Origin: Syntrophobacter sp. SbD1
GTDB taxonomy: Bacteria > Desulfobacterota > Syntrophobacteria > Syntrophobacterales > Syntrophobacteraceae
DNA length: 64,000 bases
Direction of reading: 5' to 3'
NCBI GenBank assembly: GCA_900290365.1
Contig: OMOE01000002.1
Span: forward strand, 16,622 to 80,621
Numbering within the stretch: the first letter of the stretch is position 1; the number at the start of each line of letters is the position of its first letter. The position numbers and the translations under genes are program-made. Positions 1 through 9,105 of this stretch are shown piece after piece. The notes beneath the pieces were generated by a model. That model was not told where the DNA came from and ran no database searches. It saw only the letters and a program-made list of their open reading frames with translations.

Positions 1-66
1 ATTTTTAACCTTATTCGAGGCCTCCGGACTGATCTCTTCGATGTTTTTCGGGCCTGCTTTCTCCAT
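1..66 (-). CDS. Possible 5' end of a gene running off the left edge
   Basis: On the minus strand an ATG at 66 opens a frame that stays open to the window edge (22 codons, beginning MEKAGPKNIEEI). A purine-rich stretch (AAAAGG) lies a suitable distance upstream, and the frame follows the ubiA-like gene on the same strand, so it may be the next gene of that run. Too little is visible to name a family. Confidence 0.4.
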   Translation of the reverse strand, partial: MEKAGPKNIEEISPEASNKVKN

Positions 67-132
67 TTTGTTGCACCTTTTCGCCATACAAGATGTTTAG
101 ATATTTCAGCCCATCGCTCCCAACAATTAATC

Positions 133-1068
133 CTAAAAAACGGCGCTCAAAAATATCACAACAAACATAGTCACGGGATAGAAGCTGGCCCGGTTGAACA
201 GGGCCGAAGCGAGGGCTGCGGTCCTCCCGCTGTATAGGCGCCACGCGGGCAGGAGCAGAAGAAATATGCCGGCGGGAATGGCCGCAAGGAAATAGAAGGC
301 GCTAAGATGTGCAGGTGTCAGCCAGAACAGCGCAATGCTCATTATAAAAGCGATGGCCAGGGAGATTAAGACGGTCCAGGCCGATACTTCGGGTCCGAAC
401 CTTACCGGAATGGTTTCAGCCCCCATTCGTGTATCTTCTTCCAAGTCGCTCCAATCATTAGGAACGTTCTGTCCCCCGATTTCCCAAAAAAAGAACCACA
501 GGAAAAACCCGATCAGGAAAGCCGGTGCGGAATCCGGAGCTACAGCATAGATAGCGGCCAGCCCGCCGGCGCTTTTAACTCCCCCGCTAATAAAAGCCCT
601 GATCCAGCTAATTTTTAGCATCAGGCAGTAAAAGGCCTCAGCCAGGCATCCCAGGATAAATATGAGCGCGCAAACAGGATTCAGGACCCAGGCCCCGAGC
701 AGGGCGATTGCCCCCCAAGCGGCAGTCCACAACATTCCGTCCTTCAGGCTGAGCAGGCCCTGCGCCATCGGATGGCGCGCGTAGACAGCGTCCAGGTCTC
801 CGGCGGAGCACTTGAGTCCGCACTCGCGGATTTTTCGCCGATCAGCTCTATAGTCAACGACGTCGTTTAGGGCATATACGGCGGTATATCCGGAAAAGGC
901 TGTCACAAGACCTATTATGATCACGTGGACGGGAGGAATCGAGCCGAGCCAGAGAAGGGCCGCCAGCGCCGGGGTTGCCATATCGAGCAACCCGTGCGGC
1001 GTGCGTGACAATGCCAAAAATAATTTTATCCGGGGCTGGGATGATATCGTTGAGGCACTCGATTGCAT
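133..1068 (-). CDS. UbiA-family prenyltransferase
   Basis: Integral-membrane enzyme expected to transfer a polyprenyl chain from its diphosphate to an aromatic or other acceptor, most often in quinone or lipid synthesis. Both Asp-rich Mg-diphosphate motifs are visible: NDVVDYRADR near residue 88 and NDWSDLEEDT near residue 213. They are separated by hydrophobic segments, with roughly seven to nine transmembrane helices over 311 residues, the normal family length. The start follows AAAAGG by about 9 nt and lies 14 nt after the aldehyde dehydrogenase stop, so it is probably the last gene of the TCA run or close to it. A role in menaquinone synthesis (MqnP/UbiA-like) suits an anaerobe with a fumarate reductase-type enzyme, but the acceptor cannot be read from the sequence; other UbiA enzymes are possible. 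Confidence 0.85.
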   Translation of the reverse strand: MQSSASTISSQPRIKLFLALSRTPHGLLDMATPALAALLWLGSIPPVHVIIIGLVTAFSGYTAVYALNDVVDYRADRRKIRECGLKCSAGDLDAVYARHPMAQGLLSLKDGMLWTAAWGAIALLGAWVLNPVCALIFILGCLAEAFYCLMLKISWIRAFISGGVKSAGGLAAIYAVAPDSAPAFLIGFFLWFFFWEIGGQNVPNDWSDLEEDTRMGAETIPVRFGPEVSAWTVLISLAIAFIMSIALFWLTPAHLSAFYFLAAIPAGIFLLLLPAWRLYSGRTAALASALFNRASFYPVTMFVVIFLSAVF

Positions 1069-1082
1069 TTAAGTGAACCTTT

Positions 1083-2447
1083 TTACCCGTTTATTACCAC
1101 TGTCTTTATGTTGACGAATTCTTTGAGCCCGAAATGAGAAAGTTCCCTGCCGAATCCGGACTTTTTTACGCCCCCGAATGGAAGGCGCGGATCGGACTTA
1201 ACCATGCCGTTTATGGCGACAAACCCTGCGTCTATTTCTCCGGCAAGTCTTTCCCCCGCACGAATGTCCCTGGTCCAGATCGCAGCTCCCAGGCCGAACT
1301 CGGTTTCATTGGCAATCCGGATCATTTCTTCTTCGCTGCGCACCGTGATCAAGGTGGCGATCGGGCCAAAGACCTCCTCTTTCCAAACTCGCATTTCCTC
1401 GGTAAGCCCCGTCAAAATAACCGGTTGGAAGAAATAGCCCTGGTTCGGCGGCTCAGGTCCCCGGTAGACTCGTGCGCCCTTTTTCAGGGCATCTTCGAGC
1501 TGTTTGTCCAGAGTTTCCAGAAATTCTTGCCTGGCGACCGGTCCCAAATCGGTAGCTTCATCCATCGGGTCGCCAATCTTGATGCCATTAAGCACGTCCA
1601 CAAATTTTTCTCGAAAAGCCTCCGAGACGGATTCCTTCACTATCAGCCGTTTGGCTGCGATGCAGCTTTGACCGGCGTTTGCCATTCTGGATCTGACCGC
1701 GGCGAGGGCGGCTCTGTCCAGATCCGCATCTTCGAGGACCATAAACGGGTCGGAGCCGCCGAGTTCCAGAACGACCTTCTTGAGGTTCTTTCCGGCCAGT
1801 TCGGCGACTTTGGAACCGGCGGCGACGCTTCCGGTCAGTGAAACCCCGTCGACAACATCCTGGTCTATCAGACGTTCGGCACCCTTCGAGTCAATCAGAA
1901 GAGTTTGAAAGACATGCTCAGGGAAGCCTGCTTCGCGAAATATCTTCTCTATCTCGATCGCCGTTATGGGAACATTGGACGCGTGTTTGAGCAGGCACAC
2001 ATTGCCGGCCGCAAGGGTCGGCACAGCCCAGCGCGCCACCTGCCAGAAAGGAAAATTCCAGGGCATTATTCCAAAAATGACGCCAAGCGGCTCGAATGCG
2101 ACATAGCTTTTCGCCGCCCCGGTGTCGATCGCTTCTCCAGCCAGGAATTTTTCTGCATTTTGGTGATAATAATCACATAAAAGAGCACATTTTTCGACTT
2201 CACCCATGGCATCCCGAATCGGCTTGCCCATTTCAACTGTGGTTATCCGGCCGTACTCCCTTTTCTTCTGCCGTAAGATCGATGCCAGCTTGGCAACAGG
2301 TTTCACACGGTCGGAAACGGAAAGCTTTCTCCATTTCTTAAAAGCTTCTCTACTTCTAAGAACCGCCTGGCGACAGGCTTCATCGGACAGCGTATCGAAC
2401 TCCGCGTTCACTTCACCCGTAAATGGATTTACAGATTTCAACTTCAT
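1083..2447 (-). CDS. NAD(P)-dependent aldehyde dehydrogenase, succinate-semialdehyde type
   Basis: Aldehyde dehydrogenase superfamily member of 454 residues, closest in feel to succinate-semialdehyde dehydrogenases (GabD/Sad). The catalytic cysteine is in GQSC, the general-base glutamate in ELGGSDPF, and the nucleotide-binding region has PWNFPFWQ and LTGSVAAG. The tracked frame starts at 2465, but a strong Shine-Dalgarno (GAGGAGGG) lies inside that extension and points to the ATG at 2447 ([12 protein letters not shown]), which also matches normal family N-termini. It is downstream of sdhB on the same strand, so a succinate-semialdehyde to succinate reaction would feed straight into SdhAB; this pairing is inference. 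Other short-chain aldehyde substrates remain possible. Confidence 0.85.
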   Translation of the reverse strand: MKLKSVNPFTGEVNAEFDTLSDEACRQAVLRSREAFKKWRKLSVSDRVKPVAKLASILRQKKREYGRITTVEMGKPIRDAMGEVEKCALLCDYYHQNAEKFLAGEAIDTGAAKSYVAFEPLGVIFGIMPWNFPFWQVARWAVPTLAAGNVCLLKHASNVPITAIEIEKIFREAGFPEHVFQTLLIDSKGAERLIDQDVVDGVSLTGSVAAGSKVAELAGKNLKKVVLELGGSDPFMVLEDADLDRAALAAVRSRMANAGQSCIAAKRLIVKESVSEAFREKFVDVLNGIKIGDPMDEATDLGPVARQEFLETLDKQLEDALKKGARVYRGPEPPNQGYFFQPVILTGLTEEMRVWKEEVFGPIATLITVRSEEEMIRIANETEFGLGAAIWTRDIRAGERLAGEIDAGFVAINGMVKSDPRLPFGGVKKSGFGRELSHFGLKEFVNIKTVVING

Positions 2448-2533
2448 GAATTCCCTCCTCAACAAATCATAATCGACGAGGAGAAATTTACAGGGAAAAT
2501 AGGCTTTTATGCAACACAGTTATTCACAGTTAT

Positions 2534-3250
2534 TTAATTGCCCTTTTCCGAAAGCTGTTTTTTTATTTCCCGCTTCATGAAGTTGATGGATTTGGTAACC
2601 GGTATACTCTTGGGGCATACGCGGGTGCATTCGAAGTAATTTGCGCAGGGCCATACGCTGTTTGGTTCGTTCAACTTCTCGATCCTGCCCGCAAACCGGC
2701 CGTCTCGCGAATCATAGAGGTACCTGTAGGCCCACACCAAGGCAGCCGGGCCGACGTAGTCGGGATTTTCCTGCATTACGGGGCATGCGCCGGTACAGCA
2801 GGCGCATAGAATGCATCGGATCACTTCCTCCGCTTTCTTGTGGTCTTCCGGGCTTTGCAGCCTTTCCTTATCCGGCGGGGCCTCGTCCTGAATCAGATAG
2901 GGGCGCATGGAATCGATCCTGGCCAGGAAATCTTCCATGTCGACTATAAGGTCTTTGCGGACCTGAAAAAAGGGCAGCGGCTCCAGGGTGATTTCCTCCG
3001 AGCCGGCATAATCCTTGACCAGCTTTTGGCACGCGAGCGCACAGACACCGTTGATTCGCATGCCATCGGAGCCGCAAACTCCATGAGCGCAAGACATCCG
3101 GTAGCCAAGCGTTCCGTCCTGTTCCCATTTGATCCTGTTGAGGCAGTCCAAAATACGCTCTTCCGGTCTGGCCTCCACCGTATAGGTGCTGTAGTGGGCC
3201 TCCTCGCCCGATTGGGGGTCGAACCGGAATATCCTAAATCTAAGTCCCAT
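2534..3250 (-). CDS. sdhB: Succinate dehydrogenase/fumarate reductase iron-sulfur subunit
   Basis: Carries electrons between the SdhA flavin and the membrane quinone site. Motifs for all three clusters are present: [2Fe-2S] ligands in CAHGVCGSDG and a following CALAC, [4Fe-4S] in CILCACCTGACP, and [3Fe-4S] in CANYFECTRVCP. The track begins at 3277, inside sdhA. The ATG at 3250 (MGLRFRIFRF) is preferred: it lies 1 nt after the sdhA stop and about 9 nt after GAGGG, giving 238 residues, the usual length. It is translationally coupled to sdhA. No SdhC/D or FrdC gene is next to it, so the membrane anchor must be encoded elsewhere. Confidence 0.95.
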   Translation of the reverse strand: MGLRFRIFRFDPQSGEEAHYSTYTVEARPEERILDCLNRIKWEQDGTLGYRMSCAHGVCGSDGMRINGVCALACQKLVKDYAGSEEITLEPLPFFQVRKDLIVDMEDFLARIDSMRPYLIQDEAPPDKERLQSPEDHKKAEEVIRCILCACCTGACPVMQENPDYVGPAALVWAYRYLYDSRDGRFAGRIEKLNEPNSVWPCANYFECTRVCPKSIPVTKSINFMKREIKKQLSEKGN

Positions 3251-3251
3251 A

Positions 3252-4973
3252 TCAGTATGCCCTCGGTTTAGGTTCAAATCGGGTTACCGTAACCGGTTTG
3301 CCGCTAATCGATAAGCCGGGGCCGGTCTTTTGGACCAGGGTATGTTTCAGCCAATGCTCGTCGTCCCTGCCGGGATAGTCTTCCCTCGAATGAGCGCCGC
3401 GGCTTTCAGTTCTGTTGAGCGCTGAGGCCGCTATCGCTTCGGCGAGAGGCAGCATATTTTGAAGCTCGAGGGCATCCATAAGATCGGTGTTGTAGCGATT
3501 TCCCAGGTTATCGATACAGATATTGCGGGCTCTTTGTTCCAGCTCCCTGACTGCTTCAAGGGCCTTTTTTAAACCTTGCTCGTGCCGAAAAACCGAGCAA
3601 TCCGCCGTCATGATTTCCTGCAGGGACTGCCGGATGCTCACACTTTTTTCGCCTTTTCTCTTTTCCTTGATTCGTCTGATCCTTTCGGCCGTGTCCCGCT
3701 CAGGCCCAGACGGGGGATCTACCCAGGAGAGGCGATCGAGGTTCTCCAAAATGTGTTGTCCGGCCCTTCTCCCGAAAACGACAAGATCGAGCAGGGAATT
3801 GCAGCCGAGCCGATTTGCCCCGTGAAGCGAGATGCACGAACACTCGCCGGCCGCATAAAGCCCGGGCACGGGATTATTTTTCATATCAGTTACGTTTCCG
3901 TCATTATTTACCGGGATGCCACCCATCATATAATGGCAAGTCGGATGAATCGGGATCTGGTCTCTAGCCGGGTCGAGGCCAAGGTAAATTTTTACGAAAG
4001 AAGAGATATCCGAAAGCCTTTCGGCCAGCTTTTCTTCTCCGAGATGAGTGAGGTCGAGATAGACGTAGTCCTGTCCATTTATTCCCCTGCCCTCCCGAAT
4101 CTCGGTAAATATGGCGCGGGAGACCATGTCCCTTGGCGCGAGGTCTTTAATAGTGGGAGCGTATCTTTCCATGAACCGCTCGCCCTCGCTGTTGCGGAGA
4201 ATCCCACCCTCCCCTCTTGCAGCCTCGGTAATGAGCACTCCCAGCCCCCATATCCCGGTCGGATGGAACTGTACAAATTCCATGTCTTCCAGAGGAAGCC
4301 CCTGCCTGTAGGTGAGGGCAAGACCATCTCCGGTGCTCGCGAACGCGTTGGATGTCACTTTGTATACTTTACCGTATCCACCGGTGGCAATCAGGACCGC
4401 CCTGCCCTGGAAGAAGTGTACCTCACCTGTCGCAAGCTCATAGGCAACCAACCCGGCAACCTGCCCGTCGCGGATAACCAGATCGAGCACGTGAAATTCC
4501 GGGTATATCTTGATTCCCTTCTTTACAGCTTGGAAATAAAGGGTGTCCATCATGACCCGCCCGGACCTGTCAGCCGCATAGCATATCCGTTTGACAGGCG
4601 CCTGGCCGAAATTGCTTGTGTGCCCTCCAAAGAAACGCTGGGCTATTTTGCCCTCCGGGGTGCGGTTGAAGGGAACGCCCATATGCTCCAGTTCATATAC
4701 GGCCCTTATGGCGTCTTTAGCCAGGATTTCCGCAACGTCCTGGTCGGTCAGGTAATCTCCGCCCTTGATCGTATCGTACATATGCCATTCCCAGGAATCA
4801 GGCTCTTCGTTCTGAAGTGCTGCGGCTATGCCGCCTTGTGCCGCCCCGGAATGCGATCTTGTAGGATACACTTTGCTGAAGAGCGCGACATCAGCCTTAC
4901 CAGCCACCTCGGTCGCAGCCCTCAGTCCGGCGAGTCCCGCCCCGACAATCAGGACATCGTGTTTGAAAACCAT
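3252..4973 (-). CDS. sdhA: Succinate dehydrogenase/fumarate reductase flavoprotein subunit
   Basis: Catalytic subunit interconverting succinate and fumarate with covalently bound FAD. Visible are the N-terminal dinucleotide site ([11 protein letters not shown]), the flavinylation histidine in [10 protein letters not shown], the substrate-binding HPTG, the catalytic arginine region EAARGEGG and the C-terminal [11 protein letters not shown]. Length 573 is normal. It sits 15 nt after citrate synthase and 1 nt before sdhB, so cotranscription is likely. In syntrophic and sulfate-reducing relatives such enzymes work in either direction; the sequence alone does not say which. An opposite-strand 522-residue frame over this gene is a shadow. 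Confidence 0.95.
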   Translation of the reverse strand: MVFKHDVLIVGAGLAGLRAATEVAGKADVALFSKVYPTRSHSGAAQGGIAAALQNEEPDSWEWHMYDTIKGGDYLTDQDVAEILAKDAIRAVYELEHMGVPFNRTPEGKIAQRFFGGHTSNFGQAPVKRICYAADRSGRVMMDTLYFQAVKKGIKIYPEFHVLDLVIRDGQVAGLVAYELATGEVHFFQGRAVLIATGGYGKVYKVTSNAFASTGDGLALTYRQGLPLEDMEFVQFHPTGIWGLGVLITEAARGEGGILRNSEGERFMERYAPTIKDLAPRDMVSRAIFTEIREGRGINGQDYVYLDLTHLGEEKLAERLSDISSFVKIYLGLDPARDQIPIHPTCHYMMGGIPVNNDGNVTDMKNNPVPGLYAAGECSCISLHGANRLGCNSLLDLVVFGRRAGQHILENLDRLSWVDPPSGPERDTAERIRRIKEKRKGEKSVSIRQSLQEIMTADCSVFRHEQGLKKALEAVRELEQRARNICIDNLGNRYNTDLMDALELQNMLPLAEAIAASALNRTESRGAHSREDYPGRDDEHWLKHTLVQKTGPGLSISGKPVTVTRFEPKPRAY

Positions 4974-4988
4974 TCAGGGTCTCCTTTT

Positions 4989-6188
4989 TCACTTTCCTCT
5001 GGCAGCCAAAGGCTCATAGGTGCATCCCACAACCCCGCAATAGTGGCCGACATATTCCGCTTCCGGCCTGTACAATGCAGGCTTATCCTGGGCCTCGGCG
5101 AACTTTTCCTCGATGATATGCGCGCACCACCCCGCGATTCGTGAGACAGCGAAGACCGGTGTCATCATGTCGATTGGAATTCCCATCATGGCATACACAG
5201 AACCGCTATAGAAATCGACATTAGTCCTGATGCTGCTTTTGCCTAAAGACAGGAACTCTTTGTGACCCTCTTCTTCTATACGATCGAGGTACTCGTACCA
5301 TTTTTGGTGGCCGCTTTTTTCCGCCAGCCGATGCGACATCAACTTGAGTATTTTTGCGCGTGGATCGACAGTTTTGTAAACGGCATGCCCCATTCCCATA
5401 ATTATGCGGCCGCTGCCGATCATGTTTTTGACCCAGGCGCCGATCTCATCCACCGATTTTACTTCGGATATCACCTGGAGCAGCATCTTCATTACCCGCG
5501 CATTGGCGCCGCCATGCAAACTTCCGGAGAGTGCGCCCACCCCGGCGGAGATTCCCGCATACATGTGAGCCTTTGTCGATACGACCTCACGACAGGCGAA
5601 GGTGGAGGCATTGAAGGTGTGCTCGGCATGCAGAATCAGGCAGACATCGAGATCGCGCGCGGTTTCCTTGTCGGGCTTCTTTCCGGTGAGCTGCCACAAA
5701 AAATTGCCGGCGTGGCAGAGGGCGTTATCAGGCGGAAGCGGCTTCTGCCCGTTTCTGATCCGATGCCAGGCGGCGATCACAGCGGGGAAGCGGGCTATCA
5801 GCCGGACGGCCTTTCTTGTATTGGCTTCCCTGGAATCATCGTAGAGCTCCGGATCAGCGATACCCAGTATGGGGACGCTAGCCTGGAGCACATCCATCGG
5901 GTCGGCATCTTTAGGAAATTTTTCAAGGCACTCCAATACGAACCCGGGCAGGTCGCGCGACTGCACAACCTGACTTTCGAACCTCTCAAGCTCGCTCCCC
6001 CTCGGCAAGTATCCGTTGAGGAGCAGGGAAACTGTTTCCATAAATGTCGACTGTTCGGCCAGCTCTTCGATCCTGAAGCCGCGATAGATCAGAACCCCGT
6101 TTTCGCCGTCGATGTAGCTGATCTTCGTATCGGCGACTGCAACTCCTCGCAGGCCGATGTTCTTAATGCGGACAGTATCTGCGGCCAT
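4989..6188 (-). CDS. gltA: Citrate synthase
   Basis: Condenses acetyl-CoA and oxaloacetate. The catalytic elements are visible: a histidine in HAEHTFNAST, a second in GMGHAVYKTVDPRAKIL and an aspartate in NVDFYSG. At 399 residues it belongs to the shorter bacterial type without the long N-terminal regulatory domain. The track starts at 6212, but GGAGGA lies directly before the ATG at 6188 (MAADTVRIKN), which is chosen here. It sits between acn and sdhA in one minus-strand run. With those genes it makes part of an oxidative or reversible TCA cycle; a Re-type citrate synthase would look quite different. Confidence 0.93.
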   Translation of the reverse strand: MAADTVRIKNIGLRGVAVADTKISYIDGENGVLIYRGFRIEELAEQSTFMETVSLLLNGYLPRGSELERFESQVVQSRDLPGFVLECLEKFPKDADPMDVLQASVPILGIADPELYDDSREANTRKAVRLIARFPAVIAAWHRIRNGQKPLPPDNALCHAGNFLWQLTGKKPDKETARDLDVCLILHAEHTFNASTFACREVVSTKAHMYAGISAGVGALSGSLHGGANARVMKMLLQVISEVKSVDEIGAWVKNMIGSGRIIMGMGHAVYKTVDPRAKILKLMSHRLAEKSGHQKWYEYLDRIEEEGHKEFLSLGKSSIRTNVDFYSGSVYAMMGIPIDMMTPVFAVSRIAGWCAHIIEEKFAEAQDKPALYRPEAEYVGHYCGVVGCTYEPLAARGK

Positions 6189-6222
6189 TTTATCCTCCGG
6201 ATGGTTTCTCAAGGCTCATAGT

Positions 6223-8151
6223 TTAGCGGTTTTTGACCATGTTCAATGCGCCGCCATCGAGCAACATTCGGCGCATTCTTTCCGAAACATTCAGAAAGAC
6301 CCTTATTTTTTTACCATCAATATCCACTTGCAACTCGACGGCGCCACCGGCAAGATTTTTTCGAATTTCAGGATAGACGATCACTGCCCCGGTATTGATT
6401 GAATTGTAGTCATCAGGATTGGCGAACACCAGCGGGAGAATTCCGTAGTTGCAAAGATTGGCCATGTGGATCCTGGCGAAGCTCTTTGCCAGTACCGCCC
6501 TGACGCCGAGATAACGTGGCGCCAGAGCCGCGTGCTCCCGGCTCGATCCTTGACCGTAGTTTTCTCCACCGATGACCGTAACCGCGCCGGCATCCTTGCA
6601 TTTTTGCGCAAATTCAGTATCGATGATCGAAAATACAAACTGGCTTATAGCAGGGATATTCGATCTGAGCGGAAGGACCTTGCTGCCCGCCGGCATTATG
6701 GTATCCGTCGATATATTATCACCGGCCACCAGCACCACTTTAGTTTCCAAAGACTCCGGCAGGGACGCGAATGTGGGCAGTGGAGCGATGTTCGGCCCCC
6801 GGACGACCTGAGTTTTCCTCAGTTCCAGGCTTGGCCTGATAATCGAAAGCTCATCTACGAGATATTCTTTCGGGTCTTGAATTCTTGGATATTCCATTTC
6901 CCCGCCCAAGTCCCGTGGATCGGTTATAACCCCCTTGAGCGCAGCGGCTGCGCCTGTTTCGGGCGAACAAAGATAGACACGGTCGTCTTTGGTTCCGGAA
7001 CGTCCCGGGAAATTGCGGGGCATGGTCCGAAGACTGACTTGGCCGGTTCCAGGCGCCTGCCCCATGCCAATGCAGCCCAGGCACCCGGGTTCGTGTATTC
7101 GCGCCCCCGCACGCAGAAGCGGCACAACCCCTCCCCCTGCCGCCACATTCTCCATAACCTGCCTGCTGCCTGGGTTAATATTGACAGACGTCCAGGGGGA
7201 AGAATGTCTGCCTTCGAGAATCCGGGCTACCACCATCAAATCCCTGAAGGATGAATTCACGCTGCTCCCCACGATGACCTGATCCACTTTCAATCCGGCA
7301 ACTTTGCGCACAGGGACCACGTTACCGGGCGAATGCGGCTGAGCGATGAGGGGCTCGACTTTGGAAAGATCGATTTCATCATATTCGTCGTATTCGGCCG
7401 ATGGATCAGCGTTGAGTTCGATCCAGGCATTCCCCCTCCCCTGGGCCTCCAGATAGGATCGAGTGTTTTTGTCCGACGGAAAAATCGAGCTGGTCGCCCC
7501 CAACTCGGTACCCATATTGCCTATGGTCTCCCGGTCTGTTGCCGACAGGCTTTCGACCCCCGGGCCGTAATATTCGACGATCTTCCCGATACAGCCCCTG
7601 ACGTCATAGCGCCGGAGCATCTCAAGTATAACGTCCTTGGCACTGACCCATTCCGGCAGTTTTCCAATGAGTTTAACCCCAAGCACTTTTGGACAGGGGA
7701 AATGATAAGGGTGTCCTGCCATAGCCAGGGCAATGTCAAGCCCGCCCGCGCCAATTCCAAGCACCGACACGCCGGCCGCGCCCGGAGTATGGCTGTCTGA
7801 GCCAAGCAGGGTCTTCCCGGGAATTCCGAACCTTTCCATATGAACCTGGTGGGAAACTCCGTTGCCTGCCGGGCTGAAATGGATTCCATACCTGGCGGAA
7901 GCGCTTTGGAGGTATAAGTGGTCGTCGGCATTTTTGTTGTCTGTCTGGATGATGTTATGATCGACATACTGAACGGCAATTTCCGCTTTTATCGTGTCCA
8001 TTCCCAGGGCCTCGAATCCCAACATGGCCATGGTTCCCGTGGCGTCCTGAAGAAGAATCTGATCGATTCTGATGCCGATTTCCTCTCCGGCGACGAACTT
8101 TCCTTCAACCAAGTGGGCTTCAAGTATCTTGTGGGTCAGATTCTTCGCCAC
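6223..8151 (-). CDS. acn: Aconitate hydratase
   Basis: Isomerises citrate and isocitrate using a [4Fe-4S] cluster. The N-terminal part has LGSDSHTPGAAG, the cluster cysteines include GCLGCIGMG, and the C-terminal swivel domain contains GGENYGQGSSREHAAL, which holds the catalytic serine-arginine pair. At 642 residues it is shorter than AcnA/AcnB (about 850-900) and fits the compact single-chain type common in Desulfobacterota and Firmicutes. A homoaconitase is the main alternative, but the gltA-sdhAB neighbours favour aconitase. It is the first gene of the minus-strand run; the promoter should lie in 8152-8356, where a structured element is also present. Confidence 0.93.
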   Translation of the reverse strand: MAKNLTHKILEAHLVEGKFVAGEEIGIRIDQILLQDATGTMAMLGFEALGMDTIKAEIAVQYVDHNIIQTDNKNADDHLYLQSASARYGIHFSPAGNGVSHQVHMERFGIPGKTLLGSDSHTPGAAGVSVLGIGAGGLDIALAMAGHPYHFPCPKVLGVKLIGKLPEWVSAKDVILEMLRRYDVRGCIGKIVEYYGPGVESLSATDRETIGNMGTELGATSSIFPSDKNTRSYLEAQGRGNAWIELNADPSAEYDEYDEIDLSKVEPLIAQPHSPGNVVPVRKVAGLKVDQVIVGSSVNSSFRDLMVVARILEGRHSSPWTSVNINPGSRQVMENVAAGGGVVPLLRAGARIHEPGCLGCIGMGQAPGTGQVSLRTMPRNFPGRSGTKDDRVYLCSPETGAAAALKGVITDPRDLGGEMEYPRIQDPKEYLVDELSIIRPSLELRKTQVVRGPNIAPLPTFASLPESLETKVVLVAGDNISTDTIMPAGSKVLPLRSNIPAISQFVFSIIDTEFAQKCKDAGAVTVIGGENYGQGSSREHAALAPRYLGVRAVLAKSFARIHMANLCNYGILPLVFANPDDYNSINTGAVIVYPEIRKNLAGGAVELQVDIDGKKIRVFLNVSERMRRMLLDGGALNMVKNR

Positions 8152-8193
8152 TGCTTCCTCCTGTAATTTTGTGACAACTTTTTGCTAGATTCC

Positions 8194-8261
8194 CACCGGA
8201 CTTGCCGTACGGCGTGTCCCCATTCGCTCGGGTCATGAGTCGCAACCCATAGAGTCCGGTG
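8194..8261 (-). other. Structured element in the acn 5' leader
   Basis: A perfect 9-bp stem (CACCGGACT with AGTCCGGTG) encloses 50 nt that include the 10-nt palindrome GCCGTACGGC and a GGGT/ACCC helix. In the minus (acn) orientation it ends about 42 nt before the acn start. No known riboswitch, tRNA or T-box is recognised. It could be a cis-regulatory RNA, a decayed mobile-element end, or a chance fold. Confidence 0.35.
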
Positions 8262-8356
8262 CATTTTTTACGATAAACTTGAAGACAAAACCTAAGATTA
8301 TGGCCAGGTATTGTCAATTACGGATCCAAATGCGGAGTGGGTATGACATAAAAATG

Positions 8357-8396
8357 AAAGGGACTGCAGTCATTTTATCAGGCTTACAGTCCCTTT
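8357..8396 (-). terminator. Terminator after the HU gene
   Basis: A 10-bp perfect inverted repeat, AAAGGGACTG with CAGTCCCTTT, separated by 20 nt. In the minus direction it is followed by CATTTTTATG. It lies about 35 nt past the HU stop and separates HU from acn. The loop is longer than usual. Confidence 0.6.
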
Positions 8397-8429
8397 TAGA
8401 TTTCTAATTGAAAGTCAGGCTTTAGTATT

Positions 8430-8702
8430 TTATTTGACTTTTTCACTGAGGGTCTTGCCGGCTTTGAACTTAACAACCTTTGACGCGGGAATTTTGATCT
8501 TTTCGCCGGTCCGGGGATTGCGGCCTTCACGCTGTGATCTTGAACCTACACTGAAGGTGCCAAATCCTACAAGCGTGATCTTGTCTCCTGAAGCCAGAGC
8601 GTCGGAAACAGCGGAGACGAACCCATCAACTGCTTTCTCGGACTGTGATTTGGTAATTCCACCTTCACTTGCGATCTTGCCAACTAATTCGGCCTTTGTC
8701 AT
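8430..8702 (-). CDS. hup: HU family DNA-binding protein
   Basis: Small basic nucleoid protein that bends DNA as a dimer. The 90-residue length, N-terminal helices ([11 protein letters not shown]) and the beta-arm signature [15 protein letters not shown] are standard for HU; IHF subunits differ in the arm and termini. The start follows GAGGAAAG. It is monocistronic by appearance: a terminator lies downstream, and about 400 nt of non-coding DNA with a good -10 lies upstream. As an architectural protein it could also assist DNA looping at the sigma-54 promoters in this window, but that is speculation. Confidence 0.95.
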   Translation of the reverse strand: MTKAELVGKIASEGGITKSQSEKAVDGFVSAVSDALASGDKITLVGFGTFSVGSRSQREGRNPRTGEKIKIPASKVVKFKAGKTLSEKVK

Positions 8703-8894
8703 TTTCTTTCCTCCTCAACTCTATTAGGTGATGAAAAACCTCCTCCTGAACCGCCTGAAAACTGATGTTTTCAGCACACTTCCCCTCCAACCGGGACCAA
8801 ATTAAAAATCCGGAACCGGCCGGCAACTCAATTTATTCTCAGCAAAAAGTCCCTCAATCCGCTTCTGCTCAAGTTTTGACTACATTTGATTCTT

Positions 8895-8900
8895 ATTATA
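8895..8900 (-). promoter_or_regulatory. Candidate -10 box in the HU upstream region
   Basis: The minus strand reads CGTATAATAAG, a perfect TATAAT, within the 403-nt gap 8703-9105. The matching -35 at 17 nt (TTATGG) is poor, and the start codon is about 190 nt away, so an intermediate promoter is possible. Apart from this box and the relA terminator I see nothing else in the gap. Confidence 0.3.
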
Positions 8901-8943
8901 CGTATTAATAGCTTTGTCCATAAAAATCGACATCAGAGACGAT

Positions 8944-8982
8944 AAAAAATGGCCACAGCTCTTATCTGAGAAGAATATGGCC
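8944..8982 (-). terminator. Probable terminator after relA
   Basis: In the minus direction AGGCCA and TGGCC flank about 22 nt with partial internal pairing, followed directly by ATTTTTTATC. It lies about 125 nt past the relA stop. Stem plus U-tract fits intrinsic termination, although the outer stem is only 5 bp. Confidence 0.5.
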
Positions 8983-9105
8983 TGATAATGCGAAGCGCAA
9001 GAGAAATATTCCGGCCCGGCACCGATTTCTTACATTTATTGCTTTTTTTAGGGGTGTCTTTTATAAAAAATTTTACCAGACATCTTCAGTCTCACTGTCC
9101 CCTGA

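Noticed and set aside
3576-5144. 522-codon plus-strand frame opposite sdhA and gltA
   Set aside because: It lies entirely over two well-supported genes on the other strand and has no domain; a high-GC codon shadow.
5262-6221. 319-codon plus-strand frame opposite citrate synthase
   Set aside because: Mirror frame of gltA; no family features.
8194-8261. tRNA or group II intron domain V before acn
   Set aside because: The fold lacks a cloverleaf and a T-loop, and the domain V consensus is not matched.
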